DNA of 27,464 nucleotides from a virus. The stretch covers positions 1-27,464 of the IMG/VR virus record IMGVR_UViG_3300027779_000126; one strand, written 5' to 3'. The notes beneath the pieces are model-generated. The model was not told the origin of the DNA and did not search any database. It saw nothing but the letters and a program-made list of their open reading frames with translations. A program made the position numbers and the translations under genes. This document shows, in pieces, positions 15,464-22,125 of the stretch; positions within the stretch are counted from its first letter, which is position 1, and each line of letters starts with the position of its first letter.

Positions 15464-15784
15464 ATGAGTAGAGCAACCAAGCAAAAAAGCGTCAGCAAAC
15501 TTATTGATATTATTAATAAGCTTATAATACGTCAAGAGAAAATGTTAGAACACATAGAAGAGCTAGAGGAGTATTGCCAAGCTCTGGAGGCCATATCTGA
15601 GATTGAAGAAGGTGAAGATATTATCAGTTTTATTCCTGACGAAGATCTTCAAAATGTTATAGACGAGAGCTTGGGTGATAAGCAGAAATCTAAGCTGGAA
15701 GAAATAAGAAACAAGAAGAGTCAAGAAGAGCAAAAACTTTTTAGCATTGACGAAATACTCAAAGAACTGGAACCTGATGATTAA
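15464..15784 (+). CDS. Acidic coiled-coil protein, 106 residues
   Basis: After a basic start (MSRATKQKSVSK), residues 12-45 form a likely coiled coil (LIDIINKLIIRQEKMLEHIE). The remainder is acidic and helical. It starts 3 bases after the mini-MscS stop, and its end overlaps the 3D-domain gene by 8 bases. Perhaps a scaffold or adaptor within this membrane-linked group; function not recognised. Confidence 0.7.
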   Translation: MSRATKQKSVSKLIDIINKLIIRQEKMLEHIEELEEYCQALEAISEIEEGEDIISFIPDEDLQNVIDESLGDKQKSKLEEIRNKKSQEEQKLFSIDEILKELEPDD

Positions 15785-16361
15785 AAATATAGCCTTAGTG
15801 GTTATGTCGGTAATGTTTGTTGCTTATGGAGTAGAAAGACATTATTACATTAATAATGTTGAAGATCAAATAATGGGAATGTATGCGAAAGAAGCTGTCA
15901 AGGATAGCTTGATGAAAGATAGTACGATTAGAGCCTTACAGTTGGTGGAGTATCTAGATGACTGTGGGCGTAAAGTAGTTGATTTCAAAAAAAAGATAAA
16001 TGACCAAGAGGCTAATAAGATAAAAGTTACAGTTACTATGTACCACCCTGTCCCAGAACAAACAGATAGTACTCCAAACATCACCGCAGATGGTACTGTG
16101 TTTAGAATAGAGAATGCTAGTGATTACCGTTACATTGCTGTTGCACAAAATATGCTTGTTCGCAATGGAGGGTTTCTTGATTATGGTGATTGGGTTGTTG
16201 TCGATGCTGGTAAGAAGTCTGGACTATATCAAGTTAGGGATACGATGGCGAAGCGATGGATAAATAGGATTGATATCCTTGAAACTCCCGGCGTTATTCC
16301 TTACAAATATAATAATGCTTCTTTACGGAAATTAGTTTATAAAAGTGGTGAACTGAATTAA
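15777..16361 (+). CDS. Membrane-anchored 3D-domain protein (RlpA/MltA-like barrel)
   Basis: The chosen start is ATG 15777, which gives 194 residues with an N-terminal signal-anchor (MIKNIALVVMSVMFVAYGVE); an in-frame ATG at 15747 lies deep in the preceding gene and would bury the helix. A helical stalk follows (about 20-80), then a C-terminal double-psi beta-barrel of the 3D type: VTMYHPVPEQTDSTPN, ITADGT, the mid-strand YIAVAQNMLV, GDWVVV, and the final acidic motif RWINRIDIL. The Asp residues of the 3D family (named for three conserved Asp) are present in ADG, GDW and RIDIL. Such domains occur in peptidoglycan-acting proteins and phage proteins such as SPbeta YorM. It probably acts on the cell wall from the periplasmic side of the inner membrane. 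Confidence 0.75.
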   Translation: MIKNIALVVMSVMFVAYGVERHYYINNVEDQIMGMYAKEAVKDSLMKDSTIRALQLVEYLDDCGRKVVDFKKKINDQEANKIKVTVTMYHPVPEQTDSTPNITADGTVFRIENASDYRYIAVAQNMLVRNGGFLDYGDWVVVDAGKKSGLYQVRDTMAKRWINRIDILETPGVIPYKYNNASLRKLVYKSGELN

Positions 16362-16392
16362 GATAGTATAGTTTAATCGAAACGAGGTTATT

Positions 16393-17379
16393 ATTTTAAG
16401 TTACATCGGTGGTAAAGCAAGAATGGCTGACTGGATCAGCGGATTTGTTCCAGAGTGTGCAACATATGTAGAAGTATTCGGCGGCGCGTATTGGGTGTAT
16501 ATCAACTCCGACATACATGAAAGATGTGAAAATGTTATCTATAATGATTTTAATCCTTATATGACTAACCTTTTCCGGTGCGCCTCCACTCCAAAACCTT
16601 TCTCCAAATTCATTGATCAGAAGACTCCTCCCTTGCAAGAAAAAGGTAAGCCCGAACTTTCTGACAGCTGCCGCAATTATTTTTACGAATGTAAGGAACA
16701 CTTATTTTATACAGATTTTGCTATCAAAAAGATAAGAGAAGTTTTAGAAGATAAAGGCATTACGGGTAAACATCGTAAGGCATTGAATGAGGCGTTGACT
16801 CATGCTCGTGCGACAAGACAATGCAATAACAATAGTCAAAGAGATGATTTTGGTCATAAAGTAAAGATAGGTCGTAAGGATCAAGTCGCAGCAATGAAGT
16901 ATGCCTACGTTCTTACTTCTTCATTTTCAGGCATAGACCCTGTAGATTCAGAGTTTCAAGATTACAAGGGCAAGTATGGTTCCAAGTTCAAGGCCTTCTA
17001 TAATCGCCTCACCAGTGATAAGTTTATTCCCAAGCTGAAAAAGATTGGCATGTGTGAGAATATGTCTTTTGAAGAAGTGATTGCAAAGTATGATTCAGAG
17101 AATACATATTTTTATGTTGACCCACCTTATTGGAGTACGGAGCTGTATTATAGTTTACATCGGTTTGGCAAAGAGCAACATGAGGAACTAAGAGAATGTC
17201 TTCACAACATAAAAGGCAAGTTTGCTCTTTCCTATTACGACTTCTCTGAGTTAAGTGATATGTATCCTAAGAGTAAGTATACTTGGGAGACAAAAGAGTT
17301 TGTGAAACCGGCCGGAGCAACCGAAGGCGTGGAGCAATCTACAGGTGAAGAGGTCTTGATTATGAACTATAAGCCATGA
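16393..17379 (+). CDS. Dam-type N6-adenine DNA methyltransferase; apparent AUU start
   Basis: Class D12 methylase. The first motif YIGGK (F.GGK in Dam) lies in LSYIGGKARM, upstream of the first ATG at 16423, so that ATG cannot be the true start. Between the in-frame TAG at 16369 and 16423 there is no ATG, GTG, TTG or CTG. ATT at 16393, 5 bases after GAGG, is the best candidate and gives 328 residues. Other motifs are VEVFGGAYWVY (SAM side) and the catalytic DPPYW at about 243-247. It would methylate adenine in phage DNA, perhaps to evade restriction. The middle is unusually long and basic. The stop overlaps the next ATG by four bases (ATGA). Confidence 0.85.
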   Translation: MLSYIGGKARMADWISGFVPECATYVEVFGGAYWVYINSDIHERCENVIYNDFNPYMTNLFRCASTPKPFSKFIDQKTPPLQEKGKPELSDSCRNYFYECKEHLFYTDFAIKKIREVLEDKGITGKHRKALNEALTHARATRQCNNNSQRDDFGHKVKIGRKDQVAAMKYAYVLTSSFSGIDPVDSEFQDYKGKYGSKFKAFYNRLTSDKFIPKLKKIGMCENMSFEEVIAKYDSENTYFYVDPPYWSTELYYSLHRFGKEQHEELRECLHNIKGKFALSYYDFSELSDMYPKSKYTWETKEFVKPAGATEGVEQSTGEEVLIMNYKP

Positions 17380-18203
17380 AATGTAATATACAAGATGAAT
17401 TACAAATAGATTTACCCGATAGCCTGTCTGGCAGTGTTGATATGTTTAACACAGAATGGGATGAGGAGACAGGGCAAGCTTGGGAGCTAAAGAATTTTAT
17501 CAAACTAACAAAAGATAAGAAGAATTTATGGGACGTAGGTGCTCATATTGGATTTTTTTCTTTTGCTTTTTTGATTAACAATAATGATAATGCTACTAAG
17601 AGCACCAGATGTTTTGAGCCGTCCCCTTGGAACAATAATATTTTTAAAGAAATAGCAAAACATAACAAAGACGATAGTCGTTATGAGTCGTTTAAGTTAT
17701 TTAATATATTGGTTGGCGAGAAGGAAGATGAAAAAAATTATATTGTAGAACCTGAGGCCGAGACAGTAGCTATATTATATGAAAGAGATGATCCTTTTTA
17801 TAGAGTAGAGACCAATACGGATGTTCCTTGGGAAGAAAAACCTAAAATAAAAATGCAATCTTTAGATAGATATTGGATTCATTGTCAAACATCAAATGAT
17901 AAAATAGCTGATGTCGTTAAGATAGATGTAGAGGGATATGAATATAGAGTAGTTCAAGGCGCAGTTAACTTCCTTAAAGAAATAAGACCTTTAATATTTT
18001 TAGAAGTTCACCCTCATTTATTAAATATGTACAATAATACTATATTAAATTTGTATGATATAGTAACTAAAGAAGCTAAATATAATCTTTTTAATAATAA
18101 AATGGCATTAATACGTTCCAAAGATGAGTACATTAATATTTTTTCTAACAAGAAAGAAGTTAGATTGATTTGCTTACCCCAAGAAAGGGGAGAAACACTA
18201 TGA
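17376..18203 (+). CDS. FkbM-family methyltransferase
   Basis: This 275-residue SAM methyltransferase has motif I as LWDVGAHIGFFSFAFL, the E-rich motif after it (CFEPSPWN), and the FkbM signature VVKIDVEGYEYRVVQGA followed by RPLIFLEVHPHLLN. FkbM enzymes usually O-methylate sugars or small molecules, and in phages the substrate is mostly unknown. The ATG overlaps the stop of the adenine methylase gene, so two methyltransferases are made from one message. It could act on a surface glycan or a modified base, or methylate protein. The base composition is more A/T-rich than its neighbours (long runs of AT codons), which may mark recent acquisition. Confidence 0.82.
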   Translation: MKCNIQDELQIDLPDSLSGSVDMFNTEWDEETGQAWELKNFIKLTKDKKNLWDVGAHIGFFSFAFLINNNDNATKSTRCFEPSPWNNNIFKEIAKHNKDDSRYESFKLFNILVGEKEDEKNYIVEPEAETVAILYERDDPFYRVETNTDVPWEEKPKIKMQSLDRYWIHCQTSNDKIADVVKIDVEGYEYRVVQGAVNFLKEIRPLIFLEVHPHLLNMYNNTILNLYDIVTKEAKYNLFNNKMALIRSKDEYINIFSNKKEVRLICLPQERGETL

Positions 18204-18325
18204 GTTTTTGGTGGACAATGTTAGGTGTTTATGGTTTTTGTACTATAGTTGGGCCTGGGTGGGGATATTACCTACACAGCAAGGGTGGTCTTGTTGATGA
18301 CTACCCCTACGAAGACGCGCACTGA
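18200..18325 (+). CDS. 41-residue small membrane peptide
   Basis: ATG at 18200 overlaps the FkbM stop by four bases (ATGA), and its TGA at 18323-18325 overlaps the next ATG by one base (TGATG). AAAGGGGAG ends 8 bases upstream, a strong ribosome binding site. The product starts MSFWWTMLGVYGFCTIVGPGWGYYL: a Trp/Gly-rich hydrophobic segment followed by a short acidic tail. The tight coupling on both sides is the main evidence that it is a gene. Function unknown; such peptides in phages often interact with the membrane. Confidence 0.7.
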   Translation: MSFWWTMLGVYGFCTIVGPGWGYYLHSKGGLVDDYPYEDAH

Positions 18326-18624
18326 TGCTAGAACTTATTTTGTTGATATTTATAAGTGGTATTGCTATCTTGTTAGGAGTGCTGTTTTATCGAAGCTTAA
18401 ACAGATTAACCTTCTATGAGGATCAATACGATGATATTTATGGAAGACTACTACGATTTTCTCAGACGTTAGATAATATATTAGAAAGAGAAATCTATAG
18501 TAGCGAACCTGTAATAAAGGATTTGACCGAACAGATGCAAGAGTTACAATGGTTTATGTCGCAACTGCAGGATAACTATCGTTTCAATTCACTAGCAGAG
18601 AGTACTGAAGATGAATCAGCTTGA
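18325..18624 (+). CDS. Small protein with N-terminal membrane helix
   Basis: This 99-residue protein has one N-terminal membrane helix (MLELILLIFISGIAILLGVL), then a predominantly helical cytoplasmic or periplasmic part with acidic and aromatic residues (TFYEDQYDDIYGRLLRF, MQELQWFMSQLQDNYRF). Together with the 41-residue peptide before it, it makes a membrane pair in the operon. It overlaps the next gene by 14 bases. No family recognised. Confidence 0.72.
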   Translation: MLELILLIFISGIAILLGVLFYRSLNRLTFYEDQYDDIYGRLLRFSQTLDNILEREIYSSEPVIKDLTEQMQELQWFMSQLQDNYRFNSLAESTEDESA

Positions 18625-19060
18625 GAAGTTAAGAGAAATAGAGTTGTTTGAAGGCAAGAGTCTAGATGATATTTTCAAAGTTATCTATGAACAGTCTATT
18701 GATCAGCAGTCAGAAGCAATGAGCACATTCAAGAAGATGAATGAGTTTGTGCAGGACGCAGAAGATGCGTTTATGTCTGGTGATAAAGCTGCTCCTTACC
18801 TAGATAGCGCGCACAAGGCCACTGAAAATATAATCAAGATGGTTACAGCGTCACAAAAGATGGTGTCCCAAGAAGAGGAGACACAAACGTCAATGTCTCA
18901 ATCAGATATCCTATCTGTATTAGATAGTCAAGGCATCGCCCCTGCTCGTTTTCTTACTGATCGCGAGTTGACAGCCGAGCCAGCGGAAGAAAAAGATAAA
19001 GAAACACAACCAGATTTTAGTGCTAACTTTACAGCACTAAAGAAGCAATCCCAACAATAA
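18611..19060 (+). CDS. Hypothetical helical protein; possible small terminase subunit
   Basis: This 149-residue protein is almost entirely helical, with a central region (SEAMSTFKKMNEFVQDAEDA, then YLDSAHKATENIIKMVTASQ) followed by a polar, disordered tail. The central part has the general look of the core of T4 gp16 (QQ..M...A..F...A, then a helix that ends before KM), which forms the terminase small-subunit ring. That likeness is by eye and weak, and no large terminase lies next to it in the window. It may equally be an unrelated coiled-coil protein. Confidence 0.68.
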   Translation: MNQLEKLREIELFEGKSLDDIFKVIYEQSIDQQSEAMSTFKKMNEFVQDAEDAFMSGDKAAPYLDSAHKATENIIKMVTASQKMVSQEEETQTSMSQSDILSVLDSQGIAPARFLTDRELTAEPAEEKDKETQPDFSANFTALKKQSQQ

Positions 19061-19101
19061 CTGTTGATGTAAACTAATTCCCCTAAAAAGGAGATGACTG
19101 T

Positions 19102-19725
19102 ATGAAGAAGTTTATTATGGTAGTGGCTGCTGTTGCGGCACTGCTTATGGGTGTCACACCAGCTTTTGCAGGAGCAGAGTTGTCTGTTGATACTTTTAGT
19201 AGACACGTTTGGAGAGGGCAAGCTGGCCCAGCTAGTATCTCTATTCAGCCTACCTTGGACCTCGTATCTATTGATTCCAATGTTGGTGCAACTAGCATAG
19301 GAATTTGGGGTCAGATTCCGATTACTGATGGCGATACTGAATATGATATCACTGTTTCACAAGAAGCTGGTGAGTATGGCACAGTCAGTATCACTTCTTA
19401 TTATTACGATGGGCCATTTCTTGAGGCCGATAGTCACGACATTGAAGTTGGTGTAGATGGCTCTTTCGGTGGTGTAGACTTGTTTATAGGTAGGTTCGTT
19501 AGTGGCGACGATGTCAAGGACGATACTTACGTTCAGATCGACTATGAACTAGATGGCTATAACTTTCATGTAGGTGCTGGAGACGGCAGCTACGTTGCCG
19601 AGGGCGATGGATTTGCTCTTGTAAATGTTGGCGTAAGTGTAGCAACTGAAGGAGGCTATGGTGCTTCTTTTATTTACAACCCAGACTCGGAGACTCCGTA
19701 CTTAGTAGTTTCAAAGTCTTGGTAA
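19102..19725 (+). CDS. Exported outer-membrane beta-barrel (porin-like) protein
   Basis: This 207-residue protein has a signal peptide (MKKFIMVVAAVAALLMGVTP, cleavage probably after AFA at 23). The mature part is rich in Gly, Asp and aromatics and alternates hydrophobic and polar residues as beta strands do. It ends in a C-terminal aromatic residue (LVVSKSW), the outer-membrane targeting signal. The stretch SVDTFSRHVWRGQ followed by SIQPTLD recalls TorF/Gcw_chp-type putative porins (SdYvfRG...). It is small, about 8-10 strands by size. Unlike most window genes it has a perfect AAAAGGAG site. It is almost certainly destined for the host outer membrane, and may mask a receptor or alter permeability. 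This implies a diderm host. Confidence 0.8.
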   Translation: MKKFIMVVAAVAALLMGVTPAFAGAELSVDTFSRHVWRGQAGPASISIQPTLDLVSIDSNVGATSIGIWGQIPITDGDTEYDITVSQEAGEYGTVSITSYYYDGPFLEADSHDIEVGVDGSFGGVDLFIGRFVSGDDVKDDTYVQIDYELDGYNFHVGAGDGSYVAEGDGFALVNVGVSVATEGGYGASFIYNPDSETPYLVVSKSW

Positions 19726-19731
19726 TATAAA

Positions 19732-20289
19732 ATGGCCGCAGCAGAACAAGATTATTTGTTGGGACTAGACTTAAGCACGTTCTGCTGCGGTTTTTGTATT
19801 TGGAACTTATCCGAAAACAAGTTTGAAACCGCAGGACACATCCCCCTAAAAAAATATAATGAATGGCTTGACAAAGTTGATCAAGTTGCTTATATTATAG
19901 AAGAGATTAGAGATAACACTAATTCTATAAAGCATGTAGTGGTGGAAGATATCATTACAAAATTTATCTCTGGTAAGTCAAACATAAAAACCATTATAAA
20001 GTTAGCAGGATTTAATCATGTTATACAACGAAAGTGTTATGAAATTTTTGGATCGGCCCCTTCTTTACTTAATGTTATTCGTGCCCGTAATTTGGCCGAG
20101 TGTAAGGTTCCCAGAGGTTCCAACTCCAAAGAGTACGTCCTCAAAAGAATAGTAGAACTACATCCCGAAGTGAAGACACTTTTACCATTGATGAAAACAA
20201 AACCAGAGTTTGCGAAAGAAGCGTTCGATGTTGCGGATGCCATTGTGGTGGCCCGAGCAGGCGCCGCAGAAAGAAGAGTGGATGTTTGA
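19732..20289 (+). CDS. RuvC-like Holliday junction resolvase
   Basis: This 185-residue protein has an RNase H-like fold. Catalytic acidic residues appear as D13 in LLGLDLST, E72 in VVVEDIIT, and D166/D169 in EAFDVADAIVVARAG near the C-terminus, in the order found in RuvC and its phage relatives. A basic helix near LNVIRARNLAECKVPRG fits DNA binding. It would resolve four-way junctions made by RecA-driven recombination, or cut replication forks before packaging. No clear ribosome binding site precedes the ATG at 19732, and the upstream stop is only 6 bases away, so re-initiation is likely. It overlaps the next gene by 8 bases. Confidence 0.84.
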   Translation: MAAAEQDYLLGLDLSTFCCGFCIWNLSENKFETAGHIPLKKYNEWLDKVDQVAYIIEEIRDNTNSIKHVVVEDIITKFISGKSNIKTIIKLAGFNHVIQRKCYEIFGSAPSLLNVIRARNLAECKVPRGSNSKEYVLKRIVELHPEVKTLLPLMKTKPEFAKEAFDVADAIVVARAGAAERRVDV

Positions 20290-21190
20290 TAGAAGTCGAT
20301 TGACTATCCAGCCGGTTACTGAAAGAAAAACTACCTACTACCCCGTTAGACGTTACAGATCCCCTATTTCTGAAGATGAACAAAACTTCATAGACATACT
20401 TAAGGCCGACATAGAAGAAAAGAAAAAAGTTATTATTGGTTTTGGTGCCCACTTTATTAAGAACAAGTGCCAGCACCATCTGATAAAGTTATTTGAGAAA
20501 GGTTATATTGCTCATGTCGTTACTAATGGTGCTTCTACTATTCACGATTTTGAATTTGCTAAGTTTGGGAAGACTGAAGAGGATGTTCGGGAAGGATTGG
20601 CACAAGGGACTTTTGGACTTTGGGAAACGGGAGAGTTTATAAACAACGCTATTAATGATTATACTTCATTGGGTTATGGTTGGGCGTTAGGCAAATACAT
20701 AGCTGAAGAAAGAGATCAAGACGTTATCTGGCCAGCAGCTTGTAGTAGCCTTAGTTGGCATTGTTGGACAAGAGAAATACCCTTGAGCATTTGCACAAGT
20801 ATTGGTCACGATATTATTTACGAGCATCCAAAATGTGATGGAGCAAAAATAGGTCAAGCTTCATACATTGATTTTTTAAATCTAGCAGAAACATTAGAGG
20901 GAATAAAAGATGCAGTTTTTATCTGCGTGGGTTCAAGTGTTACAGTCCCGATGGTTATGGAAAAAGCATTCGCAATGGCTAAGAATGTCGCCAGAGATAC
21001 TGGTAATAATTGCAGTTGTTATATCGTGGATCTATTTGATGATAAGGGCTTATGGAATGGGAACGAGCCAGCTAAGGATGATGCATCATATTTTATTCGG
21101 CCACTAAAAACTTTTAATAGAATGTTTCCTGGCCGATGTATGTACAAACAAATGGATAACAGAAAGTTTATGCAATGTCTGACACTCTAA
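20282..21190 (+). CDS. Deoxyhypusine-synthase-like protein
   Basis: The start is taken as ATG 20282 (302 residues), 8 bases inside the RuvC-like gene; an in-frame ATG at 20210 would create a long overlap. The match to the DHS family is clear in blocks: FGAHFIKNKC, VTNGASTIHDFEFAKFG (the NGA..IHD motif), VREGLAQGTFGLWETGEFIN, GWALGKYI, and VFICVGSSVTVPMVMEKAFA. The last block lines up with the bacterial DHS-like paralogues (vG SaVvlPevF.KA) and, by eye, lacks the catalytic lysine of true DHS (human K329 in VKVYADAS). True DHS transfers aminobutyl from spermidine to eIF5A, and bacteria have no eIF5A. The real substrate is unknown; polyamine or nucleotide-related chemistry is possible. The gene lies between resolvase and primase. 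Confidence 0.78.
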   Translation: MFDRSRLTIQPVTERKTTYYPVRRYRSPISEDEQNFIDILKADIEEKKKVIIGFGAHFIKNKCQHHLIKLFEKGYIAHVVTNGASTIHDFEFAKFGKTEEDVREGLAQGTFGLWETGEFINNAINDYTSLGYGWALGKYIAEERDQDVIWPAACSSLSWHCWTREIPLSICTSIGHDIIYEHPKCDGAKIGQASYIDFLNLAETLEGIKDAVFICVGSSVTVPMVMEKAFAMAKNVARDTGNNCSCYIVDLFDDKGLWNGNEPAKDDASYFIRPLKTFNRMFPGRCMYKQMDNRKFMQCLTL

Positions 21191-22125
21191 GTGTTTTAAT
21201 TTCAGCTCTTGGCAATCCTCAGCGGCCAAATAATCCAGTAGATAAAAAAGGTAATGTATACTTTCATTGTCCATTCTGCGATCATAAGAATAAAAAGCTT
21301 ACAGTTAACGTAGAGAAGGGGTTATGGAATTGTTGGGTATGCGAACAAAGAGGTAGGACTTTATCACGGTTAATGATAAAAAGCGGAAACCCACAGCAAG
21401 CCGACTTATTAAACGTATACGTTAAACCGCAACTTGACATTGATAACTTATTTGGACAGAACGATGTAAAGAAACCGAAAGAAGTAGTCACCTTACCCAA
21501 AGGTTTTGTTCCTATTTTCAAGAACATAAGCAAGGTATTCTTTCAAGCAGCCCTATACTATCTGCACAAGAGAGGGTTTGAAAAAGGAGACATACTCAAG
21601 TATGACATTCATTATAGCATAACAGAGCAAAGAGTATTGTTTCCAAGTTATGACGATAATGAAACTTTGAACTATTATGTTAGCAGGTCCATCAGGCCTG
21701 ATGAGAAAATGAAGTACAAGAATGCTACGGTTCCTAAGAAGGATGTTGTCTTCAATGAGCACTTGGTGGAGTGGGATAAGGAGTTGTACTTGGTAGAGGG
21801 CGTATTCGATGCGATCATTTCACGAAAGAATGCAGTTCCTATTTTGGGATCTTCTATTAATGATGAGTTTAAATTATTCCGAAAAATCATTAAACATAAG
21901 ACCCCAGTCGTAATAGCATTAGATGCCGATGCACGAAAAAAAGCCTTGACAATGGCCAATAAATTTATTATATTTGGTATAGAGGTTAGGTTTATAGACT
22001 GGAAGGAAGGAGAAGATAGAGACATAGCTGAGATAGGTAGTGAAGAGTTTATGAGAATAGCAACAAGTGGCGCGTTGAGAAACGTAGAGTTTAAGGATAC
22101 CATCAAGGAGAGAATGTTTAGATAA
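21175..22125 (+). CDS. DnaG-like DNA primase
   Basis: This 316-residue protein has a zinc-binding N-terminus with C32-x2-C35 (HCPFCDHK) and C53-x2-C56 (NCWVCEQRG), and a TOPRIM domain with E208/D212 in LYLVEGVFDAI and D250/D252 in IALDADAR. DnaG is about 580 residues and T4 gp61 342, so this is a compact phage version without the C-terminal helicase-binding domain of DnaG. It would lay RNA primers for the DnaE polymerase, working with the helicase at 4482. The ATG lies 16 bases inside the preceding gene, and its stop overlaps the next ATG (TAATG), so the whole block is coupled. Confidence 0.9.
   Translation: MSDTLSVLISALGNPQRPNNPVDKKGNVYFHCPFCDHKNKKLTVNVEKGLWNCWVCEQRGRTLSRLMIKSGNPQQADLLNVYVKPQLDIDNLFGQNDVKKPKEVVTLPKGFVPIFKNISKVFFQAALYYLHKRGFEKGDILKYDIHYSITEQRVLFPSYDDNETLNYYVSRSIRPDEKMKYKNATVPKKDVVFNEHLVEWDKELYLVEGVFDAIISRKNAVPILGSSINDEFKLFRKIIKHKTPVVIALDADARKKALTMANKFIIFGIEVRFIDWKEGEDRDIAEIGSEEFMRIATSGALRNVEFKDTIKERMFR

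Noticed and set aside
15747-15776. Upstream ATG for the 3D-domain gene
   Set aside because: It would put polar residues ahead of the signal-anchor and overlap the previous gene by 38 bases; ATG 15777 directly precedes the membrane helix.
16336-16372. Possible promoter before the adenine methylase (TTTATA, TAAGAT, and ATAGTATAG shared with P1/P2)
   Set aside because: The ATAGTATAG match is in the position downstream of -10, and the hexamers at the correct spacing (AGTTTA, ATTAAG) are poor.
20210-20281. In-frame upstream ATG for the deoxyhypusine-synthase-like gene
   Set aside because: It would add 24 unrelated residues and an 80-base overlap with the RuvC-like gene; ATG 20282 gives normal phage coupling.
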